A stretch of DNA of 5,448 nucleotides, from assembly GCA_018399455.1 (NCBI GenBank), contig JAGYOT010000153.1, forward strand, positions 1 through 5,448, given 5' to 3'. Made by a program: the position numbers and the translations under genes. Shown in pieces: positions 1-5,448 of the stretch (positions are counted from its first letter, which is position 1; each line of letters opens with the position of its first letter). The notes beneath the pieces were generated by a model. The model was not told the origin of the DNA. It was given only the letters and a program-made list of their open reading frames with translations, and searched no databases. The DNA comes from Desulfobacterales bacterium (GTDB lineage Bacteria > Desulfobacterota > Desulfobacteria > Desulfobacterales > Desulfosalsimonadaceae).

Positions 1-167
1 CGGTGGGGTCTTACAGCCCGTGTCGGCGTAAAGGCCCGTCACCCGGCAATATGCGGCTTTTTTTGCCGCTTATCCCCGAAACTCCTGTCTAAACATTATA
101 GACAGAGAGGGCTGGAGCTGGCTTTCAAACAGGGATTTCAGCAATGCCCCATTCAAAAACACCCCAA
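1..167. other. Non-coding left edge with nested inverted repeats
   Basis: No convincing gene is seen between the window edge and the stop codon of the protease. On the plus strand CTTAC (10-14) can pair with GTAAAG (28-33, one extra A), and inside it GCC (16-18) pairs with GGC (25-27) around a six-base loop. GGGT (6-9) can close this with ACCC (41-44). A second hairpin has GCGGC (53-57) and GCCGC (65-69) around a run of seven T. A third lies at 85-105. The packing of three hairpins within about 105 bases suggests the end of a mobile element, an intergenic repeat or a structured RNA, but I recognise none of these families. Confidence 0.35.
85..105. repeat. Perfect 7-bp inverted repeat, CTGTCTA/TAGACAG
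   Basis: CTGTCTA (85-91) and TAGACAG (99-105) are exact reverse complements around a seven-base A/T-rich spacer. It lies 63 bases past the protease stop codon. No T-run follows on either strand, so it is not a classical intrinsic terminator. It could be an operator-like dyad, a weak transcript end or a mobile-element boundary. The symmetry is seen directly; the role is unknown. Confidence 0.5.
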
Positions 168-1640
168 TCAGCTCTTTAAATCTATTGATCGGTCTGAAAT
201 AATTTTAAATTTATTTAAAATTGCCTCTCCGTTCCCTTCAACCTCATCTCTGCCCAAAACTATATTATAGCCGTTTTCATCCTCGAGCACATGGTATTTG
301 CCATCGTGCTGCTCGAAAGCAGTAACAAGATCCTCCATTGTGGAAATTTTCCTGCCGTTGACATAAGAGACAACCCTGTCTCTTAATTGATGGTAACCTG
401 CATTGATCTCATCAGGCAACACCTTGACCAACACAACCACCTCCTTGCGATCCTGCGTTCTATCCCCGTTTTGATAATAATTCAGCAAGGCACTTGGGGC
501 ATCACTATAGGGCGCTTCACCCCATGTCATTAGATAATTCTCGGTTAATGGTTCAAACACAAGCCCACCGAAGACATAGTAGGTCGGCGTAACGTCAAAC
601 TGCTCATGGGGCACGAGCCGCTCGAAGTTAACCGGTTTTGTCAGCTGGATTTCAACATTTTTAAGCTCCTGATTGCTTAATATTTTTAAACGGATCTGGC
701 CATTAATATGCTTTTGCTGAATTAAATACCTATAAAACGTTCGCTCACCTTTTCTGAACTCCACACTTGCATCATTTGCAACATTTATCCCGTCGATGGA
801 AAGGATTACGTCCCCGGGTTGCAATATCCCCTCCGCAGGAGAGCCCATATAAATCTTGCTTACCAACACACCGGTTTGGTCATCCCGCATCCCGAATTTT
901 GTTCTGAGGCCGGAATTTTCCATCTTTTGGGTGTAGATACCAAGATCAGGTATTCCCGCGTATGTGCCATCTTTTATGTCATCAAGGAAATGCGATATAA
1001 TCGGGGTTGGAACCATGTATCCAATATTCTCGCCCCCTGACAGCTCAAAGGCCACACCCACGAGCTTGTCATCTTTGACAACCGGCCCGCCGCTGCTGCC
1101 AGGGTTAATCGCGGCATCAATCTGGCATGCCAGGAGGCTGGTGCTGCTGTGAACGTATTCTGTATGCTCCACCCTGGAAACCACGCCTTCGGTGCGGCAT
1201 AACTTGTCCCCACCCGCAGGGAAGCCATACGTGGTGACATTGTCCCCGATCTGCACCAGCGCACCTGTCTCCACTGGCTGGGTTCCCAAAAAAAATGAAG
1301 GATCCTTGACTTTGAGAATGGCGAGGTCGCAATCATGGGCTACCTGCCCCACTTCTGCTGTATATTTCTCTGCCTTACCGGCCCTTCTGACCTGAACAAA
1401 AATTTGATCCGCGACAACGTGTGCAGCTGTGAGGATTCTATTTCCACTGATGATGCACCCAGAACCACTGCTGGTTTCCTGGCTATAAGTCTTCCAGGGC
1501 TCGTCGTAATCTTGTACGATAGACGTTGCGTATACCTTTACCACGGATTCTTTTACAGAACTATGCGCCCATAGTGGCTGAAGCGAAAAGCAAAGCACAA
1601 CGGCGTAAGATATGATGTTAACAATCAAGAATTTCTTCAC
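168..1640 (-). CDS. Secreted trypsin-like (S1C, HtrA/Deg-type) serine protease with PDZ domain
   Basis: This 490-residue protein is a predicted periplasmic or secreted endopeptidase of the HtrA/Deg family. The chosen start is GTG at 1640. It follows an RBS (GAAGAGG, 7-base spacer) and gives a signal peptide of KK, a hydrophobic core and a likely cut after LWA near residue 25; an in-frame ATG at 1757 would bury this signal behind 39 residues. The chymotrypsin-fold triad is visible: His74 in TAAHVV, Asp105 in HDCDLAIL and Ser183 in NPGSSGGP. A PDZ domain covers about 235-335, with SPAEGILQPGDVILSIDG at its core. A second PDZ-like domain is likely at about 400-465 (DRVVSYVNGRKISTMEDL), an arrangement known in Deg/HtrA proteases with two C-terminal modules. 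Family placement is confident. Substrate is unknown. No neighbouring gene is clearly linked, so it appears to be its own unit. Confidence 0.93.
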   Translation of the reverse strand: MKKFLIVNIISYAVVLCFSLQPLWAHSSVKESVVKVYATSIVQDYDEPWKTYSQETSSGSGCIISGNRILTAAHVVADQIFVQVRRAGKAEKYTAEVGQVAHDCDLAILKVKDPSFFLGTQPVETGALVQIGDNVTTYGFPAGGDKLCRTEGVVSRVEHTEYVHSSTSLLACQIDAAINPGSSGGPVVKDDKLVGVAFELSGGENIGYMVPTPIISHFLDDIKDGTYAGIPDLGIYTQKMENSGLRTKFGMRDDQTGVLVSKIYMGSPAEGILQPGDVILSIDGINVANDASVEFRKGERTFYRYLIQQKHINGQIRLKILSNQELKNVEIQLTKPVNFERLVPHEQFDVTPTYYVFGGLVFEPLTENYLMTWGEAPYSDAPSALLNYYQNGDRTQDRKEVVVLVKVLPDEINAGYHQLRDRVVSYVNGRKISTMEDLVTAFEQHDGKYHVLEDENGYNIVLGRDEVEGNGEAILNKFKIISDRSIDLKS

Positions 1641-1647
1641 GAATAAG

Positions 1648-1654
1648 CCTCTTC
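1648..1654 (-). promoter_or_regulatory. Ribosome binding site deciding the GTG start of the protease
   Basis: On the minus strand GAAGAGG ends 7 bases before GTG at 1640. It supports this start over the in-frame ATG codons at 1757 and further downstream of it (MSQQ, about 14 codons before the GTG). The protein that results begins exactly at a signal peptide. Confidence 0.7.
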
Positions 1655-1889
1655 GTCTTTCAGAAAGAATTTGTTGTGACATTGACCAAGTAGAAGCCGG
1701 TGATTGAAGATTTTTTACATTTGCCCGGCATTTCCCATAGAACGTACGCTCAAACATGTCCCTGCATCGGGAAACCGCGCTGTTTTAAAAAGACCTGCCA
1801 CGGCACTCGGGTTAGGGAGTTGTTTATGAGGCTAATCCATACCTGCCTGGGGCAAGGCCAAGTCCCGCCTTGTCCCGCCCTTCTGTAAT

Positions 1890-1907
1890 TGCGGCCCTCG
1901 GGCCGCA
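1890..1907. repeat. GC-rich 8-bp hairpin
   Basis: TGCGGCCC (1890-1897) and GGGCCGCA (1900-1907) are perfect reverse complements; in RNA the stem would close with a CTCG loop on the plus strand. There is no T-run after it on either strand. It could be a rho-independent-like stem lacking its U tract, an mRNA-stabilising 3' end of the MBL operon or a protein-binding dyad. Confidence 0.5.
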
Positions 1908-1958
1908 TGGACTTGCCAGATACAATCTGCTATGTTTGATGTGATTGATAATAAACCG

Positions 1959-2014
1959 CTTCCGGCCAACCCGTCAAAGTTCTTTTTTTGGAGCTCCCAC
2001 ACGCGGGCCGGAAG
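1959..2014. repeat. 9-bp inverted repeat with 38-base spacer, possible 3' structure of the MBL operon
   Basis: CTTCCGGCC (1959-1967) and GGCCGGAAG (2006-2014) are exact reverse complements. The spacer contains a T7 run (1983-1989) and the palindrome GGAGCTCC (1990-1997). It begins 37 bases past the stop codon of the MBL gene. In the minus direction the distal arm is followed by CGGTTTATTATC, only weakly U-rich, so a terminator role is possible but not shown. A small non-autonomous repeat element is the alternative. Confidence 0.5.
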
Positions 2015-2051
2015 GACACAAATAGTTGCCCCAGATAGGGAATAAAGCCAT

Positions 2052-3311
2052 TTATAAATCTAACCCCTCACCATCAATAAGAAGCCTCACATTTTCGAAA
2101 TGTTCCTGATATTGCGATGGATAAAAGCTGTGAATGGGAACAAGCATTTTAGGAGACACCTTTTGCACAAATGTTTCCAGATCTTCAAGGCGTGCATGTC
2201 CGCTTGTATGCAGGTATTCATAGCGCACACCGCCACCTTCAAGAAATGATTTTAACCGCCGCAAAGAATCGCTTCTTTCAAAATAACCAGGCCACATTGA
2301 ATATATCCAGGTCGCCTTTCCCAAATCCATAAAACGCTTAAGATCCCAAATGAATCCGGGACGGACAAGCATTACAATTTTACTTTTGAGCTCATTAATC
2401 CGGGTCCATCTGATGCCATTTTTGCGATGGCGCTCAAGAATAGCATCAAGGCCCTCTTTTTCGAAATGCCGGGCCAAATGCTGAGGATAACATACCCTTA
2501 TTCCGGGCCATTCAGCGTTAGGCAGCCGGGCGTAGCCTTTTAACGTTTCAAGTATTTCTGCGGTATAGAAATCGATAATGAACATGCGACCGCAGCGTTT
2601 TGCCGCTTTAAAAATTGTCACCAGCCGATCTATGTTCTGGCTGGATGTTGTAACCATTACGATACCCTGCGTATCCTCAATCACTTTAACACAAGCTTCT
2701 TCCAGCTCCGATTCAGAGGAATGCGCTTCATTGACCCGGTGGCCGACAAGCGTTCCTTCCATAAGCAGGGCATCCAGCGGAGGCAGCATGTCAGGAAGCC
2801 GTTTGAGCAGTTTTGATTTTCGTCCATGCCCACGGAAATCACCGGAGTAGAAGATGTTTTTACCGCCTGAAGAAATATGAAATCCGTAAGAATCGAAAGC
2901 CGAATGGTCCATCAAGTAAGGGGTGATGGCAAAATCACCGATTTGAAAAAGTTGGTATGATTTAAAATGCTTTGCTTGAGGCACAGCAATTTTATTCCTG
3001 GTGAATTGGGCCGTGGCATTCATTAAATCCCAGGCTGCCTTTCCGCAATAAATAGGCACTGATGCAGGCAGCTGGCTTGCCAAGCCATAATGGTCAAGAT
3101 GCGGATGGGAAAGAAGAACACCATCTATTGATTTGTCATCCTGCTTTAAAAGCTTTGATACTGTCTCGGGAAGGCAGGATTCTATTTTGTCAGTCGTGAA
3201 ATCAAAATCAAGCGGCAGCCCAAAATCAACAAGGATTCTTGACCCTCCAGATGAAATTTCAACACAACTGCCGCCAACCTCTTGCGCACCCCGATGGAGA
3301 GTCAGCTTCAT
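2052..3311 (-). CDS. RNase J-like metallo-beta-lactamase / beta-CASP protein
   Basis: This 419-residue protein is a predicted metal-dependent nuclease of the MBL/beta-CASP superfamily, whose members (RNase J, CPSF-73-like) cut or digest RNA or DNA. The visible zinc ligands are complete: motif I Asp29, motif II SHPHLDH (His69, His71, Asp73, His74), motif III His136 in MDHSAFDS, and motif IV Asp158 in YSGDFRGHG. The cap domain spans about 190-365, with SSQNIDR near 223-229. The distal residues match RNase J landmarks: His371 in HTSGHA and His394 in VPIHSF. It ends soon after these, so it lacks the extra C-terminal domain of RNase J (about 550 residues). No signal peptide, so it should be cytoplasmic. 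Its ATG overlaps the upstream stop codon as TAATG, and there is no strong RBS, so translation likely depends on the upstream gene. Substrate and housekeeping versus accessory role cannot be told. Confidence 0.9.
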   Translation of the reverse strand: MKLTLHRGAQEVGGSCVEISSGGSRILVDFGLPLDFDFTTDKIESCLPETVSKLLKQDDKSIDGVLLSHPHLDHYGLASQLPASVPIYCGKAAWDLMNATAQFTRNKIAVPQAKHFKSYQLFQIGDFAITPYLMDHSAFDSYGFHISSGGKNIFYSGDFRGHGRKSKLLKRLPDMLPPLDALLMEGTLVGHRVNEAHSSESELEEACVKVIEDTQGIVMVTTSSQNIDRLVTIFKAAKRCGRMFIIDFYTAEILETLKGYARLPNAEWPGIRVCYPQHLARHFEKEGLDAILERHRKNGIRWTRINELKSKIVMLVRPGFIWDLKRFMDLGKATWIYSMWPGYFERSDSLRRLKSFLEGGGVRYEYLHTSGHARLEDLETFVQKVSPKMLVPIHSFYPSQYQEHFENVRLLIDGEGLDL

Positions 3312-4204
3312 TATAGACCCAGAAACATTCGATTGCTTTTGGCAAGGGCCTTATGGTTTCCGGTAGCAATCAAATCATTGCTTCCATTCCCCCATCCGGT
3401 GCCTTTTTCAATTTTTTTCCTGACAATTGGCAGCATGATATCTCGCTGCGAGGCGTCAAAGCCGGTAATAATGAGCCTGGCATCCGGATAAAGAGATATT
3501 TTCTCAATGTCCCGACTTCGATTTTGAAAAAACCTGCCCTTTAATTTTTGGTATGTGTTTAGCTGTTGCGTATATCCGTCGATGATTTCTTTGCGGTATT
3601 TAGCAAGCAGCTCCCGGTACTTTCGCAGTTGATTCACAACCCTCTGCGTTTGTTGGGAATGAATCTCGCCGTTATCAAATAACTTAACCTCGTAAAACAC
3701 CAAAGTGCCGTCATCATTTATTAAGGCCATGTCTATCCGGGGAACGCTTTTTCTTTTAGCATCTTCCTTGAGGTCGCCCTCAAAGCCAATTTCAACATCC
3801 ACGACTTGCTTTATGTTGTTTGCCAAATATTGAACCGCCTGTTTTTCCCTGCCGATAAAGATACTGATACGCCGTTTTATTTTGGCGTAGTTCCTGGCAA
3901 AGCCCTGCAAGCCTTCCACTCTACCTATCGGTGACGAGCTTTTTTCACCTAATGTGACATAGGGATTCTTTTCTGAGCGCAGCGTCAGAAAATCCTCGTG
4001 CATTTTGCATATTACATCTTTTTGGCCATTCTGATTAATCTGCATAAGAAGGCCGCCGTTGGCCTGAACACGCAGAGAGTTATTTCTAATCAGGATAAAA
4101 TTATTTTCGTCGTCGGCGATTTTTCGCCACCATGCTGCATCTGCTTCATAGAGATCATTTAAAGTATCAATAAAATAGGGGCTTAATGAGCGATTAAATT
4201 GCAT
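3311..4204 (-). CDS. PD-(D/E)XK nuclease-fold protein, coupled to the MBL gene
   Basis: This 297-residue protein has no family name I can recall with certainty. Residues 156-174 show the PD-(D/E)XK pattern: RIDMALI, a short turn with a DDG, then VFYEVKL. Candidate catalytic residues are Asp158, Glu172 and Lys174, with a helix glutamate near Glu120 and Gln192 in the following helix. A later strand, LIITGFDASQRD (244-255), is a typical core element after the catalytic part. The N-terminal 115 residues form an unassigned domain. Its RBS is GGAGGG with a 9-base spacer to ATG at 4204. It shares the TAATG overlap with the MBL gene and lies 43 bases after the small membrane gene, so a three-gene operon is likely. 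The pattern suggests DNA or RNA cleavage or binding. The fold call is moderately sure, activity is inferred. Confidence 0.72.
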   Translation of the reverse strand: MQFNRSLSPYFIDTLNDLYEADAAWWRKIADDENNFILIRNNSLRVQANGGLLMQINQNGQKDVICKMHEDFLTLRSEKNPYVTLGEKSSSPIGRVEGLQGFARNYAKIKRRISIFIGREKQAVQYLANNIKQVVDVEIGFEGDLKEDAKRKSVPRIDMALINDDGTLVFYEVKLFDNGEIHSQQTQRVVNQLRKYRELLAKYRKEIIDGYTQQLNTYQKLKGRFFQNRSRDIEKISLYPDARLIITGFDASQRDIMLPIVRKKIEKGTGWGNGSNDLIATGNHKALAKSNRMFLGL

Positions 4205-4247
4205 TTAAATGTGCCCTCCGTATTTACCCCGTTAAACAATATAACCC

Positions 4248-4556
4248 TCACCACCTTTTCCTGGTCTCCGAAATAAACCGCCCGAATAAAGCAACCAGCA
4301 CAATTATGATAATCAACCCGACGAGGAGGGCGGCCAGCCAAAGCGCTATCTTGAAACCGATAATAATCAGCGGCACCAGGACAAATATCAAAAGGGCGAG
4401 CAAAATCAGTGCGCCGCAGCCGACGGAAAAATCCTTGAAAAAGCTCGGTCCTTTTCTTTGGGTCCTTTTATTGATGCCGGCACCGATGGATTTGATTTCC
4501 GAAAGATAGCGCCCGTTTCTTCTGCCTTTACCAAATTTTTTCCCGGGTGAACTCAA
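4248..4556 (-). CDS. Small two-helix membrane protein of unknown function
   Basis: A protein of 102 residues if it begins at TTG 4556. GGAAGG (4564-4569) sits 7 bases before this codon, which is ideal; an in-frame TTG at 4571 has no such site. The first 45 residues are rich in Lys and Arg (GKKFGKGRRNGRYL, then KRTQRKG). Two hydrophobic segments follow, about 45-67 and 70-91, separated by GFK, and the tail is basic (ETRKRW). The positive-inside rule therefore predicts both ends in the cytoplasm with a hairpin in the membrane. There is no signal peptide cleavage site. It lies upstream of the nuclease-fold gene in the same direction with a 43-base gap, so it is probably co-transcribed. It could be a membrane anchor or an unrelated small protein. 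The 5' end of the cluster is here. Confidence 0.62.
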   Translation of the reverse strand: MSSPGKKFGKGRRNGRYLSEIKSIGAGINKRTQRKGPSFFKDFSVGCGALILLALLIFVLVPLIIIGFKIALWLAALLVGLIIIIVLVALFGRFISETRKRW

Positions 4557-4581
4557 GTGTGAACCTTCCAAGTTTTTTAAC

Positions 4582-4587
4582 AGTATA
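4582..4587 (-). promoter_or_regulatory. Possible -10 box for the membrane-nuclease-MBL operon
   Basis: The minus strand shows TATACT, five of six matches to the sigma-70 -10 consensus, in an A/T-rich stretch about 25 bases before the TTG start at 4556. The -35 expected at 17-base spacing reads CAAATA, a poor match. The position is right for a short leader but the call is weak. Confidence 0.3.
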
Positions 4588-4644
4588 TTTTTATGTCTAA
4601 TTGTTATTTGGCACGGTTTTAGAGGAGTTATTCTTAGCTTAACA

Positions 4645-4650
4645 TATAAG
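4645..4650 (+). promoter_or_regulatory. Possible -10 box for the plus-strand small genes
   Basis: TATAAG, five of six matches to the -10 consensus, lies 32 bases before the ATG of the 26-codon frame. No -35 of similar quality lies at 16-18 bases upstream. Together with the minus-strand box it marks 4557-4681 as a divergent promoter region, with low certainty for the exact elements. Confidence 0.22.
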
Positions 4651-4681
4651 ATCGAGCATCGCCAAATAAACAGAGGAATTG

Positions 4682-4762
4682 ATGAGCATAATGGACCCTT
4701 ATTTCTTAGGCAGCTCGAAACGACAACCCAAAATTGACCCCCCTCCTCCTAAGTTTAGGTAA
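4682..4762 (+). CDS. Possible 26-residue small protein with a proline-rich end
   Basis: An ATG preceded by GAGGA (4673-4677, spacer 4 bases) opens a 26-codon frame that ends with TAA. The product begins MSIMDPYFLGSS and ends KIDPPPPKFR: soluble, basic, with a four-proline run near the end. It has no membrane segment. It lies 19 bases before the ATG of the next plus-strand small gene, so the two could form one unit. I recognise no family. A second ATG (4691) in frame is the alternative start. Short frames with an RBS occur by chance, so this is tentative. Confidence 0.35.
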   Translation: MSIMDPYFLGSSKRQPKIDPPPPKFR

Positions 4763-4781
4763 TTATAAAAATGGAAAAGTG

Positions 4782-5058
4782 ATGAAGTCATCGCCAAAAC
4801 AGAAATATATTGAGTTTTGGGACGGGCGACCGGAGTTGCTTTGGCGCCTGATCAAGCGGGATTTGATGCACCCCCGGCGGAGGGTACCGGAGTGGTCGGA
4901 GATAAAAAAAGCCCCCCCTTTAGATTTAGCTCTTCCTGTGCGGGATGGAGGGGGGTTGGGATAAACCGGTTTGCTACTCCCCTTCTGAAGCTGGCATTTT
5001 TGATCCCAAACAACATATCAACTGGCGTAAAATCGAAGAGGCAGGTCCGGTCTATTGA
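4782..5058 (+). pseudogene. Small gene of unknown function, apparently frameshifted in a G6 run
   Basis: From ATG 4782 (GGA 6 bases upstream) one frame reads a protein-like sequence with EFWDGRPELLWRLIKRD and HPRRRVPEWSEIKKAP, then ends at TAA 4962-4964. A different frame, open from 4930, continues with WDKPVCYSPSEAGIFDP and NWRKIEEAGPVY to TGA 5056-5058. Both frames are open only between 4930 and 4964, and exactly there lies a run of six G (4950-4955). Removing one G joins them into a protein of about 91 residues. This suggests a frameshift mutation, a homopolymer sequencing error or, less likely, programmed shifting. The joined protein is rich in Trp, Pro and charged residues, has no membrane segment, and I do not recognise it. 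It converges with the gene at the right edge. Confidence 0.4.
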
Positions 5059-5113
5059 CATATGACATTGGAGCCAGCTGTTGGTGGACCTCCAGCACAA
5101 AGCTGCCGAAGTC

Positions 5114-5448
5114 TCAGCAGTCAGCTGAACCCACTCCTTCGGCCCATGTTTCAATCCAGTGAACGACCTCCTTCAGCACTTCCTCGGGACTTTTCATGGC
5201 AGGGACGGTGAGCAGGGTGTCATCATAGGCCATGCTTGCTTTTGCTACTTCTGTCGGAGGTTCCGGGGGTTCCGATTCCTTCCGGGGAGTCTGTCTGCGT
5301 CTCGACCAGTAGCTGCCGTAGAAGTCGGAACCCACTATCGTCGCCCTCTCCGCTCTCGTCGCCACCACCTTGTCCGCGAGCGAAAAGCACTCCTCGATCC
5401 GGGCGGCAGCAACCGCCGCATCCATGTAGTCAAGCTGCGACTCCCGAT
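5114..5448 (-). CDS. 3' part of an unrecognised GC-rich gene, cut by the window edge
   Basis: The frame is open from the right edge to TGA at 5114-5116, giving 110 visible residues; an internal Met at 5425 need not be the start, because seven codons (RESQLDY) precede it in frame. The visible part has a helical, alanine-rich stretch (MDAAVAAARIEECFSLAD), a basic segment (SRRRQTPRKE), a Pro/Glu-rich linker (SEPPEPPTE) and a C-terminal helix (SPEEVLKEVVHWIETWAEG). No catalytic motif, signal peptide or membrane segment is seen. Third codon positions are clearly richer in G/C than in the genes to the left; 5341-5400 has 39 G or C of 60. I do not recognise the family. The gene ends 55 bases from the end of the plus-strand small gene, in a convergent arrangement with no clear terminator between them. 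Confidence 0.55.
   Translation of the reverse strand, partial: RESQLDYMDAAVAAARIEECFSLADKVVATRAERATIVGSDFYGSYWSRRRQTPRKESEPPEPPTEVAKASMAYDDTLLTVPAMKSPEEVLKEVVHWIETWAEGVGSADC

Larger units (their letters stand above)
1641..2051. other. Intergenic region of about 410 bases with dyads, no gene seen
   Basis: This gap separates the protease from the stop codon of the MBL gene. Open frames here are short, lack ribosome binding sites and have unlikely composition. It must hold the 3' end of the MBL transcript and the leader of the protease, but no good -35/-10 pair was found. It holds three dyads: CAAGGC (1853-1858) with GCCTTG (1867-1872), the GC-rich hairpin at 1890-1907, and the long-spaced repeat at 1959-2014. 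Confidence 0.6.

Noticed and set aside
53..69. Intrinsic terminator at GCGGC-T7-GCCGC
   Set aside because: The T-run is in the loop, not after the stem, on the plus strand, and on the minus strand it is an A-run; neither order makes a classical terminator.
1..270. Open plus-strand frame from the window edge (89 codons), as the end of a convergent gene
   Set aside because: It would overlap the protease end antisense by about 100 bases, the residues look like a shadow frame, and 1-105 is better explained by its inverted repeats. A gene entering from the left cannot be excluded.
168..4204. AVAST (Avs1)-like defence system from protease plus MBL protein
   Set aside because: The protease has a signal peptide and PDZ domain typical of exported HtrA proteins, lies 410 bases away, and no STAND NTPase is present in the window.
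4608..4624. Sigma-54 promoter (TTGGCACG at the -24 position)
   Set aside because: The -24 half is a good match, but at the -12 position the sequence reads TAGAG instead of TTGCW, so the essential GC is absent.
4731..4746. Transposon end at the C-rich stretch (TTGACCCCCC)
   Set aside because: It resembles C-rich motifs near some insertion-sequence ends, but no inverted partner, target duplication or transposase was found, and it is the coding part of the 26-codon frame.
4852..5154. Minus-strand 100-residue open frame
   Set aside because: It overlaps the end of the right-edge gene, has no RBS, and is less protein-like than the plus-strand frames that meet at 4950-4955.

Overview
The window looks like ordinary bacterial chromosome of moderate G+C with a patchwork of accessory genes. 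The reading frames, Shine-Dalgarno sites and Sec-type signal peptide fit a Gram-negative bacterium, but nothing fixes the taxon; a deltaproteobacterium-like host is only a guess. No rRNA, tRNA, CRISPR array or recognisable transposase is present.

Layout. Positions 1-167 are non-coding, with compact inverted repeats. A secreted HtrA/Deg-type serine protease with PDZ domain follows (168-1640, minus), starting at a GTG with a good ribosome binding site and a signal peptide. A gap of about 410 bases (1641-2051) holds two strong dyads. Next is a minus-strand cluster of three genes transcribed right to left: a small two-helix membrane protein (4248-4556), a PD-(D/E)XK nuclease-fold protein (3311-4204) and an RNase J-like metallo-beta-lactamase/beta-CASP protein (2052-3311). 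The last two overlap by one base in TAATG, so they are probably translationally coupled. Positions 4557-4681 are a divergent promoter region. On the plus strand there is then a 26-codon open frame with its own ribosome binding site (4682-4762), followed by a small gene (4782-5058) that seems to be broken by one extra G in a six-G run. The right edge carries the 3' part of an unrecognised GC-rich minus-strand gene (5114-5448) that starts outside the window.

How the genes may work together. The most interesting unit is the coupled pair of a predicted nuclease-fold protein and a predicted RNA/DNA-processing beta-CASP enzyme, with all core metal-binding residues visible in both. I know of no described system made of exactly this pair, so a nucleic-acid-processing or defence role is inference. 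The protease is predicted to be exported and is separated by a long gap, so it is probably independent of that pair.
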